45,500 bases of DNA from Clostridiales bacterium (GTDB taxonomy: Bacteria > Bacillota > Clostridia > Christensenellales > Aristaeellaceae). How positions within the stretch are numbered: position 1 is the first letter of the stretch; each line of letters begins with the position of its first letter. Positions 7,266 to 16,334 of the stretch are shown piece by piece. The notes beneath the pieces are model-generated. The model was not told the origin of the DNA and made no database searches. It was given only the letters and a program-made list of their open reading frames with translations. The position numbers were made by a program, and so were the translations under genes. The stretch spans positions 1 through 45,500 of the forward strand of contig SFHU01000007.1 in assembly GCA_004555535.1 (NCBI GenBank), in the 5' to 3' direction.

Positions 7266-8162
7266 TTGGAAGAGAGACAATCGAGATTGCTGCGCCTGAC
7301 GCTTCGCGGCGGCGAGGCGCGCGTATTTCTTTGCGATACCACCCAAATGGCCCAGCAGGCGCGCGACATTCACAACGCGAGCAACACCTGCAGCGCGGCG
7401 ATGGGCCGTATGCTCGCGGCGACGGCGATCATGGGCGCGAACCTCAAGAGCGACGGTGACCGCATCACGGTGACAATTAACGGCGGCGGACCGGCGGGGC
7501 CGATGTGCGCCGTCGCGGGCCCGGACGGGCGCGTCAAGGTCACCATCGAGCATCCGGAGGTGGAGCTCGCGCTCAAGCCCAACGGCAAGCTCGACGTGGG
7601 CGGCGCGCTGGGCAAGGACGGACAGCTGACCGTGATGCGCTCCTACGGCTTCGGCGAGCCGTATATCGGGCGGGTCAACCTGGTCTCCGGCGAGGTTGCC
7701 GAGGACTTTGCGATGTATTATCTCGAGTCGGAGCAGACGCCCTCGCTGTGCGCGCTGGGCACGCTGGTCGGCGAAAGGATCCTCTCCGCGGGCGGCGTCC
7801 TCATTCAGGCGATGCCGGGCTGCTCGGAGGAGCTGCTCGACGCGCTGGAGATCCGCGCGGAGCTCTTCTCCGCCGTCTCGCAGATGCTGCGGGAGATGAC
7901 GCTGGAAGAGATCGTCGAGGGCTGCTTCCGCGGCCTGGAGCCGGAAATCCTCGAGGAGATTCCGCTCACGCTTCAGTGCGACTGCTCCAGGGAATACATC
8001 GAGCGCGTCCTTTTGTCGATGGGCGCGGCGGAGCTTCGCGACATCATCGAAAAGCAGCACGGCTGCGAGGTCAGCTGCCACTTCTGCCGCAGGCACTATG
8101 CCTTTACCGGCGAGGAGCTCAACCGCCTGCTCGAGCAGGCATCCGGCGGGGACGGGGCGTAA
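7266..8162 (+). CDS. hslO: Redox-regulated chaperone Hsp33
   Basis: A holdase chaperone activated by oxidation, which protects unfolded cytosolic proteins during oxidative stress. The 298-aa length fits the family. The C-terminal zinc switch is intact: C238-x-C240 and C271-x2-C274. The start is a TTG at 7266, selected because AGGAGG ends 7 nt upstream and the residues that follow (LLRLTLRGGEARVF) match the family N-terminus. The GTG/ATG pair at 7236-7241 lies upstream of that site and lacks one of its own. It belongs to the run that started with the amidohydrolase. Confidence 0.94.
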   Translation: MEERQSRLLRLTLRGGEARVFLCDTTQMAQQARDIHNASNTCSAAMGRMLAATAIMGANLKSDGDRITVTINGGGPAGPMCAVAGPDGRVKVTIEHPEVELALKPNGKLDVGGALGKDGQLTVMRSYGFGEPYIGRVNLVSGEVAEDFAMYYLESEQTPSLCALGTLVGERILSAGGVLIQAMPGCSEELLDALEIRAELFSAVSQMLREMTLEEIVEGCFRGLEPEILEEIPLTLQCDCSREYIERVLLSMGAAELRDIIEKQHGCEVSCHFCRRHYAFTGEELNRLLEQASGGDGA

Positions 8163-8198
8163 CTTTTGCCGTGCCCGCAAGGACAAGGGAGGAACGCC

Positions 8199-9923
8199 AT
8201 GAGCAACGTGGTTTCGCTTGAACGGACATGGGAATATCTGGTAGAGCGAGCAGCCCGTCACCGGCGCGCAGGCCGGTATGACGAGGCCATGACGCTGCTG
8301 ACGCGGGCGAAGGCGCAGGTTGGCCTGCACGAGGAAATTGAGCTGGGCTTCGCGCGCGCCTATGACGAGATGGGCTGCGAGGAGGAGGCAGAGCGCTCCT
8401 ATCTGCGCGTCGCCCGGCTCGGCGGGGAGAAGCGCGCGGAGGCCTACTTTCAGCTGGCGCTCTCCAGCGCGCAGCGGGCAGACCTGCAGCGCGCCGCTTC
8501 ATATTTTGAGCGCTTTCTCAAAACGGGCGGCGGCGATATCCCGCAGGAGGCGGCGGGACTTCTGGGCCAGCAGATCCGCGCCGAGCTGGAGCGGCCGAAG
8601 CCTGTCTCCGCCCGGGGGCGTGCGCGGGAGCTGGAGCGTCGCGCTGTGGAGCGGCTTCAGGAGGGAAAGACGGCGGCGGCAGAGCGGACGCTGCGCCACG
8701 CCGTGTCGCTGCATGCCTCGGCGCAGGGCTACACGCTGCTGGCCTGCTGCTGTCTGCTGCGGGGCGAGGGCGAGGAGGCCGTGCGCTGCGCGAAGACGGC
8801 GCATGTGATGGCCCCGGCGCGGATTCAGACGCTCTGCGTGCTGGCAGACGCCCTCGCGCTGACCGGGGACGCCAAGGGCGCGCGGCGCGCGCTGACCATC
8901 GCCGCCATGCGGGCGGGTGATCCGGAGGATCTGCTGGGCGTCGCTATGGAGAGCGCCAAGTGCGGCGAGGACGCGCTGACGCTGCGGCTGACCGAACGGC
9001 TGCTGAAGATGGATCCCTTCTGTACGCGGGGCATGATGCTGCGCGCCTGCGCGTTGACCAACCTGGGCAGGCTGGAGGAGGCGAGCCGGCTGTTTGGCAG
9101 GCTCTGCGTCCTGACCCCGGAGGACACCGTGCCGCAGGCGTTTTACCGCATGACGCGCGAGGGGAAAAGGCCTGCGGAGCGTCTTGCGCTGGGTACGGAC
9201 GTCACGCGGCAGGAGGCTGCCTCGCGCGCCCTACAGCTGATCACGGCGCTGTATGAGGATCCGGAGCAGGAGATGGACGGGGAGCACGCCGCAGAGCTGT
9301 GCCGGCTGAGCGCATGGGCGTTGCGTTCCGCGCTGGCCGGGGGACAGACCGCTATCGTCGCGCTGCTCGTGATGAGCGGCATGCAGACGGAGGCGTCCCG
9401 CGAGGTGCTGCGCGACGCGCTGACCGACCCGCAGGTGCCGGACGGCCTCAAAACCGCCATCCTGACGGAGGTTGCGGCGGACGAACGATTTGCGCACTGT
9501 GACGTCGACATGGGCGGACAGCTCGTCCGCCTGGCGGCGGGCGGAACGGCGGCGGGCGCGCCCTCCCGGCAGGGACAGGAGATCGTCCAGGAGGCGTCGG
9601 ATGCGCTTTCGGCCGACTATCCGGACGCGCCGGCGGTGCTGCTGCCCATGTGGCTGGCCTATCTGAGCCGGCGGCCTCTGCCGGGCAATCCGCAGGAGCG
9701 CGGGGCCTGCATCGCTGCGCTGGAGCTGCTCTATCACCGCGCCAGGGGCAGACATGTGGACGAGCGCGTGGTGGCGTCGCGCTGCGGGGTGAGCGCGAGG
9801 CTGTGCCGGCTATATGCGGGGCGCATTGTCAAGGCCTATATGGCGGTGTCGTCCGGGCAAGCGGAGCAGACGCCGGAGCATGAGATGACGGACGCAAAGG
9901 AGAGCAACGATGAAGTGCATTGA
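8199..9923 (+). CDS. TPR-repeat protein of unknown function
   Basis: A 574-aa soluble, helical protein. The N-terminal half contains tetratricopeptide-like units, for example RAGRYDEAMTLLTRAKAQVG, GCEEEAERSYLRVARLGG and NLGRLEEASRLFGRL. The middle is less regular. The last ~60 residues (HVDERVVASRCGVSARLCR, then YAGRIVKAY) resemble a helix-turn-helix, as in sporulation or competence regulators, but this is weak. The ATG at 8199 follows GGGAGGA; an upstream GTG gives an unlikely extension. It overlaps the next gene by 14 nt. TPR units normally bind partner proteins, and the following two genes are candidates. I do not recognise the family. Confidence 0.75.
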   Translation: MSNVVSLERTWEYLVERAARHRRAGRYDEAMTLLTRAKAQVGLHEEIELGFARAYDEMGCEEEAERSYLRVARLGGEKRAEAYFQLALSSAQRADLQRAASYFERFLKTGGGDIPQEAAGLLGQQIRAELERPKPVSARGRARELERRAVERLQEGKTAAAERTLRHAVSLHASAQGYTLLACCCLLRGEGEEAVRCAKTAHVMAPARIQTLCVLADALALTGDAKGARRALTIAAMRAGDPEDLLGVAMESAKCGEDALTLRLTERLLKMDPFCTRGMMLRACALTNLGRLEEASRLFGRLCVLTPEDTVPQAFYRMTREGKRPAERLALGTDVTRQEAASRALQLITALYEDPEQEMDGEHAAELCRLSAWALRSALAGGQTAIVALLVMSGMQTEASREVLRDALTDPQVPDGLKTAILTEVAADERFAHCDVDMGGQLVRLAAGGTAAGAPSRQGQEIVQEASDALSADYPDAPAVLLPMWLAYLSRRPLPGNPQERGACIAALELLYHRARGRHVDERVVASRCGVSARLCRLYAGRIVKAYMAVSSGQAEQTPEHEMTDAKESNDEVH

Positions 9924-10737
9924 TTTTGACAAGCAGTTTGAACGCTACACGACCGCATGGGTCAAGGCCAATGCGGAGAAATACAAGAATGACATGGACG
10001 TGATCGAGGACATGATGCCCGACGTGTACATGGAGTTCCTCAGCAAGCCCGCCTCCTGGCTCGACGGCAGGACGCCGGAGGCGTACTTTGAGCAGTTTGA
10101 CGACGCGGCGGAGCTCGTCGCGTGGATGGTCGAATACATGAAGCAGGGCGTGCCGGTGCCGGATCTGCTCATGGAGCGCATCACGGAGCTCGGCGGGGAG
10201 GCGGAGGCGGCGCTCCTTCAGCTGCTGGACGATCCCTCCGCGTCCGACGAGGCGCAGATGACGGCGATTTCGCTGCTGCGCGAGCTGGAGAGCGAAAAGC
10301 CGATGCAGCGCTATATCGACTTTATCGCGGCGCTTGAGGCGCCGGACGAAAAGGGCGACCTCTGCGCCGAGGCGCTTATCTCGATGGGCGAGGGCGTCGT
10401 CGAGCCGATTCTCGGCGTGCTTGGCGGCGCGACGGAGGCAGCCCGGGATGTCTTTGCGGATATCCTGAGCAACTTCCCGGGCGACGAGCGCATCTTCGAG
10501 CTGATGATGGAGCGCTTTGCCCATGTGACGGACCGCCGCGCGCTGTTCGCCTCGTACCTGGCCAAGCTGGGGGATGATCGTGCGCTGGGCGCGCTCTATG
10601 CGGCTGCGGAGGATCCGGAGGTCAATTATCTCGACTATGTGGAGATCGTCAGCGCGATTGACGCGCTGGGCGGCGACCGCCCGCCGGAGCGGGAGTTTGC
10701 CGGCGACCCCTATTACGAGTCCCTCAAGCGCGTATAA
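9910..10737 (+). CDS. HEAT-like repeat protein, unknown function
   Basis: A 275-aa acidic protein made of paired helices. Segments such as LLMERITELGGEAEAALLQL, CAEALISMGEGVVEPILGVL and LFASYLAKLGDDRALGALYA have the spacing of HEAT/PBS-lyase-type repeats. No catalytic motif or membrane segment is seen. It starts inside the last codons of the TPR gene (14-nt overlap, AAGGAGAG upstream), so the two are translationally linked. Probably a scaffold or adaptor working with its neighbours; this is inference from architecture only. Confidence 0.7.
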   Translation: MKCIDFDKQFERYTTAWVKANAEKYKNDMDVIEDMMPDVYMEFLSKPASWLDGRTPEAYFEQFDDAAELVAWMVEYMKQGVPVPDLLMERITELGGEAEAALLQLLDDPSASDEAQMTAISLLRELESEKPMQRYIDFIAALEAPDEKGDLCAEALISMGEGVVEPILGVLGGATEAARDVFADILSNFPGDERIFELMMERFAHVTDRRALFASYLAKLGDDRALGALYAAAEDPEVNYLDYVEIVSAIDALGGDRPPEREFAGDPYYESLKRV

Positions 10738-10786
10738 GCCCCGCGAGGCTTTCATTTGATCGATCATATAAGGAGGAACCGCTTTC

Positions 10787-12730
10787 TTGATTTGTCCAAA
10801 TTGCGGCAGGGAATTGCCCGATACCGCTCGGATTTGCCCGGGATGCTCCGCTGTGCAGCGCGTGACGAGGCGCAGACAGGCAGAGGTCGACCTGCCGAAG
10901 GAGCAGGAGGCCGTGCGCGTGACGCGCCGCGTCGCTCCGGACAAAGACATGGCCAGACACAAAGGAGAACAGGAGAGGAGCACAAACCGGGGAACGGTTT
11001 CCACGCCGGACAGAACAGCCGCGCCGAAGGGAGGAAGCTCCTCTGCCAGCCGCGTGCCGGTGGGCCTGAGCCGCCAGCAGGAGCGCAGGCAGGCTGAGGT
11101 GCGCCATGTGCGCCGCGCGCCGGATCACATTCGACGCAAGGTCGACGCGCGGCCCGCGATGCTTCAGCCGCCAATCTACCAGCGCTCGCACAAGCGGCTG
11201 CGCCGGGTCGTCTTCGCCGTCGTGCTCGTTCTGGTGTTTGTCGGCTCCGCCTGCGGCTACATGCTCTTCGGCTCGGAGAGCGGGCAGCGGTTGATGGCGC
11301 AGTGGGGTTGGTCTGTGGCGCGGACCGACGCGTATGTGACCTATGGGCAGGAGCTCATCGAGCAGGCCTACTTCACGCGCGCGCTCGAGCCGCTCAGCGT
11401 GGCCATTGAGCGCGAGCCGGAGAATGTCGACGCGCTGATCCTGATGGCGCAGGCGTATACGGAGCTCGGGCGCGTGGAGGAGGCCAAGGCGATCTACGAG
11501 TCGCTGATCAACGACATCGCGCCCAGCCATCCCAGCGCGTACCGCAATCTGATCAAGATCTACCAGGAGGAGGGCTACAACGCCGAGGCGATCGACCTGA
11601 TGAAGCTCGGCTCGGAAAACGCGACGAGCACGCAGGAATTCGACGTCATGCTGCGCGAGTTCACGCCGACCGCTCCTTCCTTCTCGATGGAGGGTGGCCG
11701 CTACAACGAGGAGATCGACGTCACCATCACGATCCCGGAGGGCGAGACCGTGTATTATTCCACGGACGGGACGGATCCCTCCGAATCGGGCCAGATCTAT
11801 GCGGCGGACACGAAGATCCACGTTCCGGAGGGCAAGATGACGGTCAAGGCCATCGGCTTCACGGAGAACGGGACGCCCAGCGAGCAGATTTCGGCCAATT
11901 ACACGGTGGTCATCCCAACACCCGCCGCGCCGAAGGCCAACTACGCTTCCGGCGAATACAAGAACGCGCCCAAGGTCTCCCTCCGCCCCGGCGACGAGGA
12001 CGAGAAGGAGAACGCGAAGATCGTCGCGATCTATTACACGCTCGACGGACGGCAGGCGACGACCGAGTCGACGCTCTACACGGAGCCGATCCAGATCCCT
12101 GCCGGCAGCTCGACACTGCGCGCCATCGCGGTCTCCAGCAACGGCAAGATCAGCTATGAGATGCAGGTGACCTACAAGGTCGAGGGCAACCTCAAGCGCC
12201 GCTTCACCTCCTCGGACACGTTCAAAAACATGGAGCTCTATTCGACGGGCTACAAGACCTTCACCAAGGCCTGGGGTACGCCGCAGAGCTATGAGCTTCT
12301 GCCCGAGGCGGAATGGTACAGCGAGGGGATGGAGAGCTACGAGGCCGTCTATGAGTGGGGCACGGCGCGCTTTGTCATCAAGACGGCGGGCGGCAGCCCC
12401 GTGCTCTACGCGCTGGATACGACCAGCACGAAGATGAGCGGACCCAGGTCGACCAAGGTCGGCATGAGCGGTGAGGACGTCATGGCGCTGTTCCAGGATC
12501 TGGGCCATCCGCCGCTTGACGACGACGGCAACAGGCTGCTCTACAACTACAATTCGGCCAACACGATGTTCGGCACCTACCGCAGGGAGGCTGACGGCCA
12601 CTACGCGATCCACTATTACTATCCCATCGGGGACAAAAACGAGGTCTTTGTGGAGCTTTCGTACGAGCTCGATGGGGAGGGGAATGTCGCGCGCATCCTC
12701 TGGCAGCGCTATGTCTCCGAGGTGAACTGA
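10787..12730 (+). CDS. Zinc-ribbon membrane protein with TPR and chitobiase-like repeats
   Basis: A 647-aa multidomain protein. Cys3, Cys6, Cys17 and Cys20 form an N-terminal zinc ribbon. A basic disordered linker runs to about residue 138, one transmembrane helix is at about 141-161, TPR-like units follow (about 176-290), and then two chitobiase/beta-hexosaminidase C-terminal-like repeats (VYYSTDGTDPSESG near 325 and IYYTLDGRQATTEST near 425). The last ~150 residues alternate strands and contain VGMSGEDVMALFQDLGHPP, reminiscent of SmpA/BLIP-like folds. The zinc ribbon should be cytoplasmic and the rest outside. The TTG start at 10787 follows AGGAGG by 10 nt and keeps the first CxxC at the terminus. 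Possible cell-surface sensor or binding protein; function unknown. Confidence 0.75.
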   Translation: MICPNCGRELPDTARICPGCSAVQRVTRRRQAEVDLPKEQEAVRVTRRVAPDKDMARHKGEQERSTNRGTVSTPDRTAAPKGGSSSASRVPVGLSRQQERRQAEVRHVRRAPDHIRRKVDARPAMLQPPIYQRSHKRLRRVVFAVVLVLVFVGSACGYMLFGSESGQRLMAQWGWSVARTDAYVTYGQELIEQAYFTRALEPLSVAIEREPENVDALILMAQAYTELGRVEEAKAIYESLINDIAPSHPSAYRNLIKIYQEEGYNAEAIDLMKLGSENATSTQEFDVMLREFTPTAPSFSMEGGRYNEEIDVTITIPEGETVYYSTDGTDPSESGQIYAADTKIHVPEGKMTVKAIGFTENGTPSEQISANYTVVIPTPAAPKANYASGEYKNAPKVSLRPGDEDEKENAKIVAIYYTLDGRQATTESTLYTEPIQIPAGSSTLRAIAVSSNGKISYEMQVTYKVEGNLKRRFTSSDTFKNMELYSTGYKTFTKAWGTPQSYELLPEAEWYSEGMESYEAVYEWGTARFVIKTAGGSPVLYALDTTSTKMSGPRSTKVGMSGEDVMALFQDLGHPPLDDDGNRLLYNYNSANTMFGTYRREADGHYAIHYYYPIGDKNEVFVELSYELDGEGNVARILWQRYVSEVN

Positions 12731-12743
12731 TATCCTTGAACAC

Positions 12744-12761
12744 CGGCTTGACAAAAGCCGG
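12744..12761. repeat. Inverted repeat enclosing the metG -35 box
   Basis: CCGGCTT (12744-12750) and AAGCCGG (12755-12761) flank a 4-nt loop, with TTGACA running across the left arm and loop. It sits 13 nt after the preceding stop codon and lacks a T-tract, so it could be a decayed terminator or an operator. Confidence 0.5.
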
Positions 12762-12776
12762 AAAACTCCCTATAAT
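12748..12776 (+). promoter_or_regulatory. metG promoter (consensus sigma-A)
   Basis: TTGACA (12748-12753), 17 nt, TATAAT (12771-12776): a perfect match, directly upstream of the T-box leader. Confidence 0.88.
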
Positions 12777-12784
12777 ATGTGCGT

Positions 12785-13012
12785 ATATGGCTTGCGATGA
12801 AGAAGAGAGCAGATCGGACTTGCGCCTAAAGAGAGCCGGGCAAGGTGAAAGCCGGCGGTGAAAAGCAATCTGGCATGGCTTTGGAGCATCCGCGATGAAT
12901 AAGCGCGGCGTTAGCCCTCGTTACGGGCTTTGAGGCGGGCGGCTTTGGCCGCCGGCGAAACAGGGTGGTACCACGATCAATCGTCCCTCGCAGGCGCGGG
13001 GGACGTTTTTTT
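12785..13012 (+). ncRNA. T-box leader of metG (Met specifier AUG)
   Basis: A transcription-attenuating T-box RNA that senses uncharged tRNA. The hallmark AGGGTGGTACCACG is at 12962-12975. Stem I contains the GAGAGCC...GGTGAAAGCC...GGTGAAAAGC series. Its lower stem (GATG at 12796-12799 with CATC near 12887) opens into an internal loop holding ATG at 12875-12877, the expected methionine specifier. The terminator is CGTCCC...GGGACG (12982-13005) plus seven T residues. Uncharged initiator or elongator tRNA-Met would stabilise the antiterminator and allow metG expression. Confidence 0.92.
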
Positions 13013-13026
13013 AAGGAGAGGAAAGC

Positions 13027-15015
13027 ATGAGCGAGAAACCGACGTTCTACATCACAACCCCGATCTATTATCCGAGCGACAATCTGCACATCGGCCACAG
13101 CTATACCTCCACGGCTGCGGACACGATGGCGCGCTTCAAGAAGCAGAGCGGCTATGACGTCTATTTCCTGACGGGCACGGACGAGCACGGCCAGAAGATC
13201 GAGCGCAAGGCGGAGGCGGCGGGCGTCACCCCGCAGGAATACGTCGACCACATCGTCGACGGCATCAAGAAGCTCTGGAAGCTGATGGATATCGAATACG
13301 ACGATTTCATCCGCACGACGGACGAGCGCCACGTCAAGTCCGTCCAGAAGATCTTCAAGAAGCTGCACGACCAGGGCGACATCTACAAGAGCGAGTACGA
13401 GGGCTGGTACTGCACGCCCTGCGAGTCCTTCTGGACGGAGCTGCAGCTCAAGGACGGCTGCTGCCCCGACTGCGGCCGCCCGGTGGAGAAGACGCGCGAG
13501 GAGAGCTACTTCTTCCGCCTCTCCAAGTATCAGGACTGGCTGATCGACTACATCAAGACCCATCCGGACTTCATTCAGCCCTCCACGCGCACGGCGGAGA
13601 TGCTCAACAACTTCCTGATCCCCGGTCTGCAGGATCTGTGCGTCTCGCGCACGTCGATCAAATGGGGCATCCCGGTCGATTTTGACCCGAAGCACACCGT
13701 CTATGTGTGGCTCGATGCGCTGACGAACTACATCAACGCGCTGGGCTACGGCTCGGACGACGATTCGCTGTTTCAGAAGTACTGGCCGGCGGACATCCAC
13801 CTCGTCGGCAAGGAGATTGTCCGCTTCCACACGATCATCTGGCCGATCATGCTGCATGCGCTCGGCCTGCCGCTGCCCAAGCAGGTCTTCGGCCATGGCT
13901 GGCTGGTCATCAACGGCGGCAAGATGAGCAAGTCGAAGGGCAATGTCGTCGATCCGGTGAAGCTCTGCGAGCGCTATTCGTCGGACGCGATCCGCTACTT
14001 CCTCATGCGCGAGGTGCCGTTCGGCTCCGACGGCGAATTCACCAACGAGGCGCTGATCAAGCGCATCAACGCGGACCTGGCCAACGACCTGGGCAACCTC
14101 GTCAGCCGCAGCGTTGCGATGATCGAGAAGTACTTCGGCGGCGTTGTGCCGGCGCCGGCGGAATACACCGAGCTCGACCGTAAGATCATCGATCAGGCGC
14201 AGAGCCTCTGGCAGAGCGTGGAGAAGAGCATGAACGCGCTGCAGTTCTCCAGCGCGCTGGCCGAAATCTGGAAGCTGATCGGCGAATGCAACCGCTACAT
14301 CGACCAGACGACCCCGTGGATCCTCGCCAAGAACGAGGCGGACCGTCCGCGCCTGGGCACGGTGATGTATGTGCTGCTCGAGTGCGCCCGCATCGTCGGC
14401 GTGCTGATCGCCCCGACCATGCCGCGGACGCCGGAGCGAATCTTCGCGCAGATCGGCGTCACCGACGAGGCGCTCAAGACCTGGGATTCCGTCAAGACCT
14501 TCGGCGGCGCGAAGCCGGGCAGCGTCGTCCACAAGGGCGAGCCGCTCTTCCCGCGCATCGACGTCGCCAAGGAGCTCGAGCGCCTGGAGGCGGAGAATCA
14601 GGCAGCGCAGGCTGAGGCTCAGAAGGCGGCCAAGGACGAGCTGCCTGCGCCGCAGGACGAGGAGAAGACCGTCTTCACGCAGAAGGATCTCATCGCGTTT
14701 GACGACTTTGAGAAGATGCAGCTCGTCGTGGCGAAGGTGCTCAAGTGCGAAAAGGTGCCCAAGGCGGACAAGCTGCTCATGTCCACGCTCAAGGTGGGCA
14801 ACACGGAGCGCATCGTCGTCTCCGGCATCGCAAAGTTCTACACGCCGGAGGAGATGATCGGCAAGAAGGTCGTCCTGCTGGCGAACCTTGCGCCGCGCAA
14901 GATCCGCGGCATCGAGTCCCACGGCATGCTGCTGTGTGCCGCGAACGCGGACGACAGCAAGCTCAGCCTGCTGACCGTCGACGCGGACATGGAGGACGGC
15001 TGCGAAATCGGCTGA
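13027..15015 (+). CDS. metG: Methionyl-tRNA synthetase
   Basis: Charges tRNA-Met. The 662-aa product has HIGH at 21-24 and KMSKS at 299-303. A zinc knuckle is built from Cys129, Cys132, Cys146 and Cys149. An anticodon-binding helical domain follows, then a C-terminal OB-fold tRNA-binding domain (from about FDDFEKMQLVVAKVLKCEKV, residue ~558) that forms the dimer in this form of the enzyme. A charged linker rich in Ala, Gln and Lys joins the two. The ATG at 13027 follows AAGGAGAGG. Expression is controlled by the upstream T-box. tatD follows after 10 nt, a common pairing in Bacillota. Confidence 0.97.
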   Translation: MSEKPTFYITTPIYYPSDNLHIGHSYTSTAADTMARFKKQSGYDVYFLTGTDEHGQKIERKAEAAGVTPQEYVDHIVDGIKKLWKLMDIEYDDFIRTTDERHVKSVQKIFKKLHDQGDIYKSEYEGWYCTPCESFWTELQLKDGCCPDCGRPVEKTREESYFFRLSKYQDWLIDYIKTHPDFIQPSTRTAEMLNNFLIPGLQDLCVSRTSIKWGIPVDFDPKHTVYVWLDALTNYINALGYGSDDDSLFQKYWPADIHLVGKEIVRFHTIIWPIMLHALGLPLPKQVFGHGWLVINGGKMSKSKGNVVDPVKLCERYSSDAIRYFLMREVPFGSDGEFTNEALIKRINADLANDLGNLVSRSVAMIEKYFGGVVPAPAEYTELDRKIIDQAQSLWQSVEKSMNALQFSSALAEIWKLIGECNRYIDQTTPWILAKNEADRPRLGTVMYVLLECARIVGVLIAPTMPRTPERIFAQIGVTDEALKTWDSVKTFGGAKPGSVVHKGEPLFPRIDVAKELERLEAENQAAQAEAQKAAKDELPAPQDEEKTVFTQKDLIAFDDFEKMQLVVAKVLKCEKVPKADKLLMSTLKVGNTERIVVSGIAKFYTPEEMIGKKVVLLANLAPRKIRGIESHGMLLCAANADDSKLSLLTVDADMEDGCEIG

Positions 15016-15025
15016 TCGGGGAGCT

Positions 15026-15817
15026 ATGGACGAAGAAATCAAGCTAAGTGGCCTGTTCGATACCCATGCGCATCCGACGAACGAGCGCTTTAACGCGGAT
15101 CGCGAGGCGCTGCTCGCCCGGATGCGCGAGGGGAACATGCTGTGCATGTGCGTCGGCGCGGACATGGAATCAAGCGCGGCGAGCGTGGCGCTGGCCAACG
15201 CGCATGAGGGAATCTACGCCGCGGTGGGCGTCCATCCGCATGACGCGAAGACCTTCACGGAGGACGACGTGCCCGTGCTCACGCGCTGGCTGACACAGGA
15301 GCCGAAGGTCTGCGCGCTCGGGGAGATCGGGCTGGATTACTACTACGACCTCTCGCCGCGTGACGTGCAGAAGGATGTCTTTGCGCGCCAGCTCGAGCTG
15401 GCCTATGCGCTGGGGAAGCCCGTTATCCTGCACATCCGCGATGCGCATGGGGATGTGATCGACATCCTGCGCGCGCACAGAGATGCGCTGCCCGCCTGCG
15501 TCGTGCATTGCTGCTCGGCGAGCTGGGAGAGCGCGAAGATCTACCTCAGCCTCGGCTGCATGATCTCCTTTGCGGGGCCGGTGACGTTCAAGCGCTCGCT
15601 GAATCTGCAGGAGGTCGCCGCGAACGTGCCGCTCGACCGCCTGATGATCGAGACGGACAGCCCGTATCTCGCGCCGGAGCCCGTGCGCGGGCGGCGCAAC
15701 GATCCCTGCAACGTGGCGCACATCTGCCGCTTCATTGCGGCGCTGCGCGGCATGGACGCGCAGACCCTCTGCGACATCACGCGGGAGAACGGAAAGCGCT
15801 TCTACGGCATCGCGTAA
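15026..15817 (+). CDS. tatD: TatD-family metal-dependent deoxyribonuclease
   Basis: A 263-aa TIM-barrel hydrolase of the TatD/YcfH family. Metal ligands visible are His14 and His16 (DTHAH), Glu in GEIGLDYYYD, His in HIRDA, His in VHCCS and Asp in IETDSPY. Family members degrade DNA 3' ends or act on D-aminoacyl-tRNA; the exact substrate here is not set by the sequence. It starts 10 nt after metG (GGGGAGCT upstream) and so shares the T-box-controlled transcript. Confidence 0.93.
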   Translation: MDEEIKLSGLFDTHAHPTNERFNADREALLARMREGNMLCMCVGADMESSAASVALANAHEGIYAAVGVHPHDAKTFTEDDVPVLTRWLTQEPKVCALGEIGLDYYYDLSPRDVQKDVFARQLELAYALGKPVILHIRDAHGDVIDILRAHRDALPACVVHCCSASWESAKIYLSLGCMISFAGPVTFKRSLNLQEVAANVPLDRLMIETDSPYLAPEPVRGRRNDPCNVAHICRFIAALRGMDAQTLCDITRENGKRFYGIA

Positions 15818-15850
15818 GGACGCTGACAAGGGGGAAGAGGGGAGAAGCGG

Positions 15851-16276
15851 ATGAGCTTGAATGTGTTCGGCCTCATCTTTATGGTTTTCATTCTGGTGCC
15901 GAATGTCGTCTTTGCCCTGCGATGCAGGGATGGCTTTGAGTATACGCGGACGAGCCGTGCGCTTGAGCTGCTCGAGCAGATCGGCCGCTACGGCTGCTTC
16001 GCGTTCATGATCGTGCCGGGGCCGGGCTTCGGGTTCTCCTCCGACGAGGCGCTCGCGCTGTATCTGATCGTGGATGCGCTGCTGGTAGCGGCGTACTGCG
16101 CCATCTGGATCGTGTGCTTCAGGAAGCCCGGAATCTTCCGCGCGCTGTCGCTGTCGATCCTGCCATCCATCCTGTTCCTGTTCAGCGGCGTCATGAGCCA
16201 TTCCATTTTGCTGACGCTCTCGTCGCTGGTCTTTGCGCCCTGTCACATTGCTATCAGCTATCAAAGTGTGAGATAA
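15851..16276 (+). CDS. Small integral membrane protein, unknown
   Basis: A 141-aa protein with about four transmembrane helices: residues 2-22, 46-62 (weak), 66-92 and 101-135. Charged residues lie only in the loops. GGGGAGAAGCGG precedes the ATG. It is the last gene before a strong terminator and probably ends the metG-tatD transcript. No family recognised. Confidence 0.7.
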   Translation: MSLNVFGLIFMVFILVPNVVFALRCRDGFEYTRTSRALELLEQIGRYGCFAFMIVPGPGFGFSSDEALALYLIVDALLVAAYCAIWIVCFRKPGIFRALSLSILPSILFLFSGVMSHSILLTLSSLVFAPCHIAISYQSVR

Positions 16277-16286
16277 ATGAAAAGCA

Positions 16287-16322
16287 AGCGCCGCATCCGG
16301 TCAGGATGCGGCGCTGTTTTTT
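16287..16322 (+). terminator. Terminator after the metG-tatD-membrane protein unit
   Basis: AGCGCCGCATCC (16287-16298) pairs perfectly with GGATGCGGCGCT (16304-16315), then GTTTTTT. It also lies just past the end of the convergent mntP. Confidence 0.92.
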
Positions 16323-16334
16323 GGCTTGTCTGGA

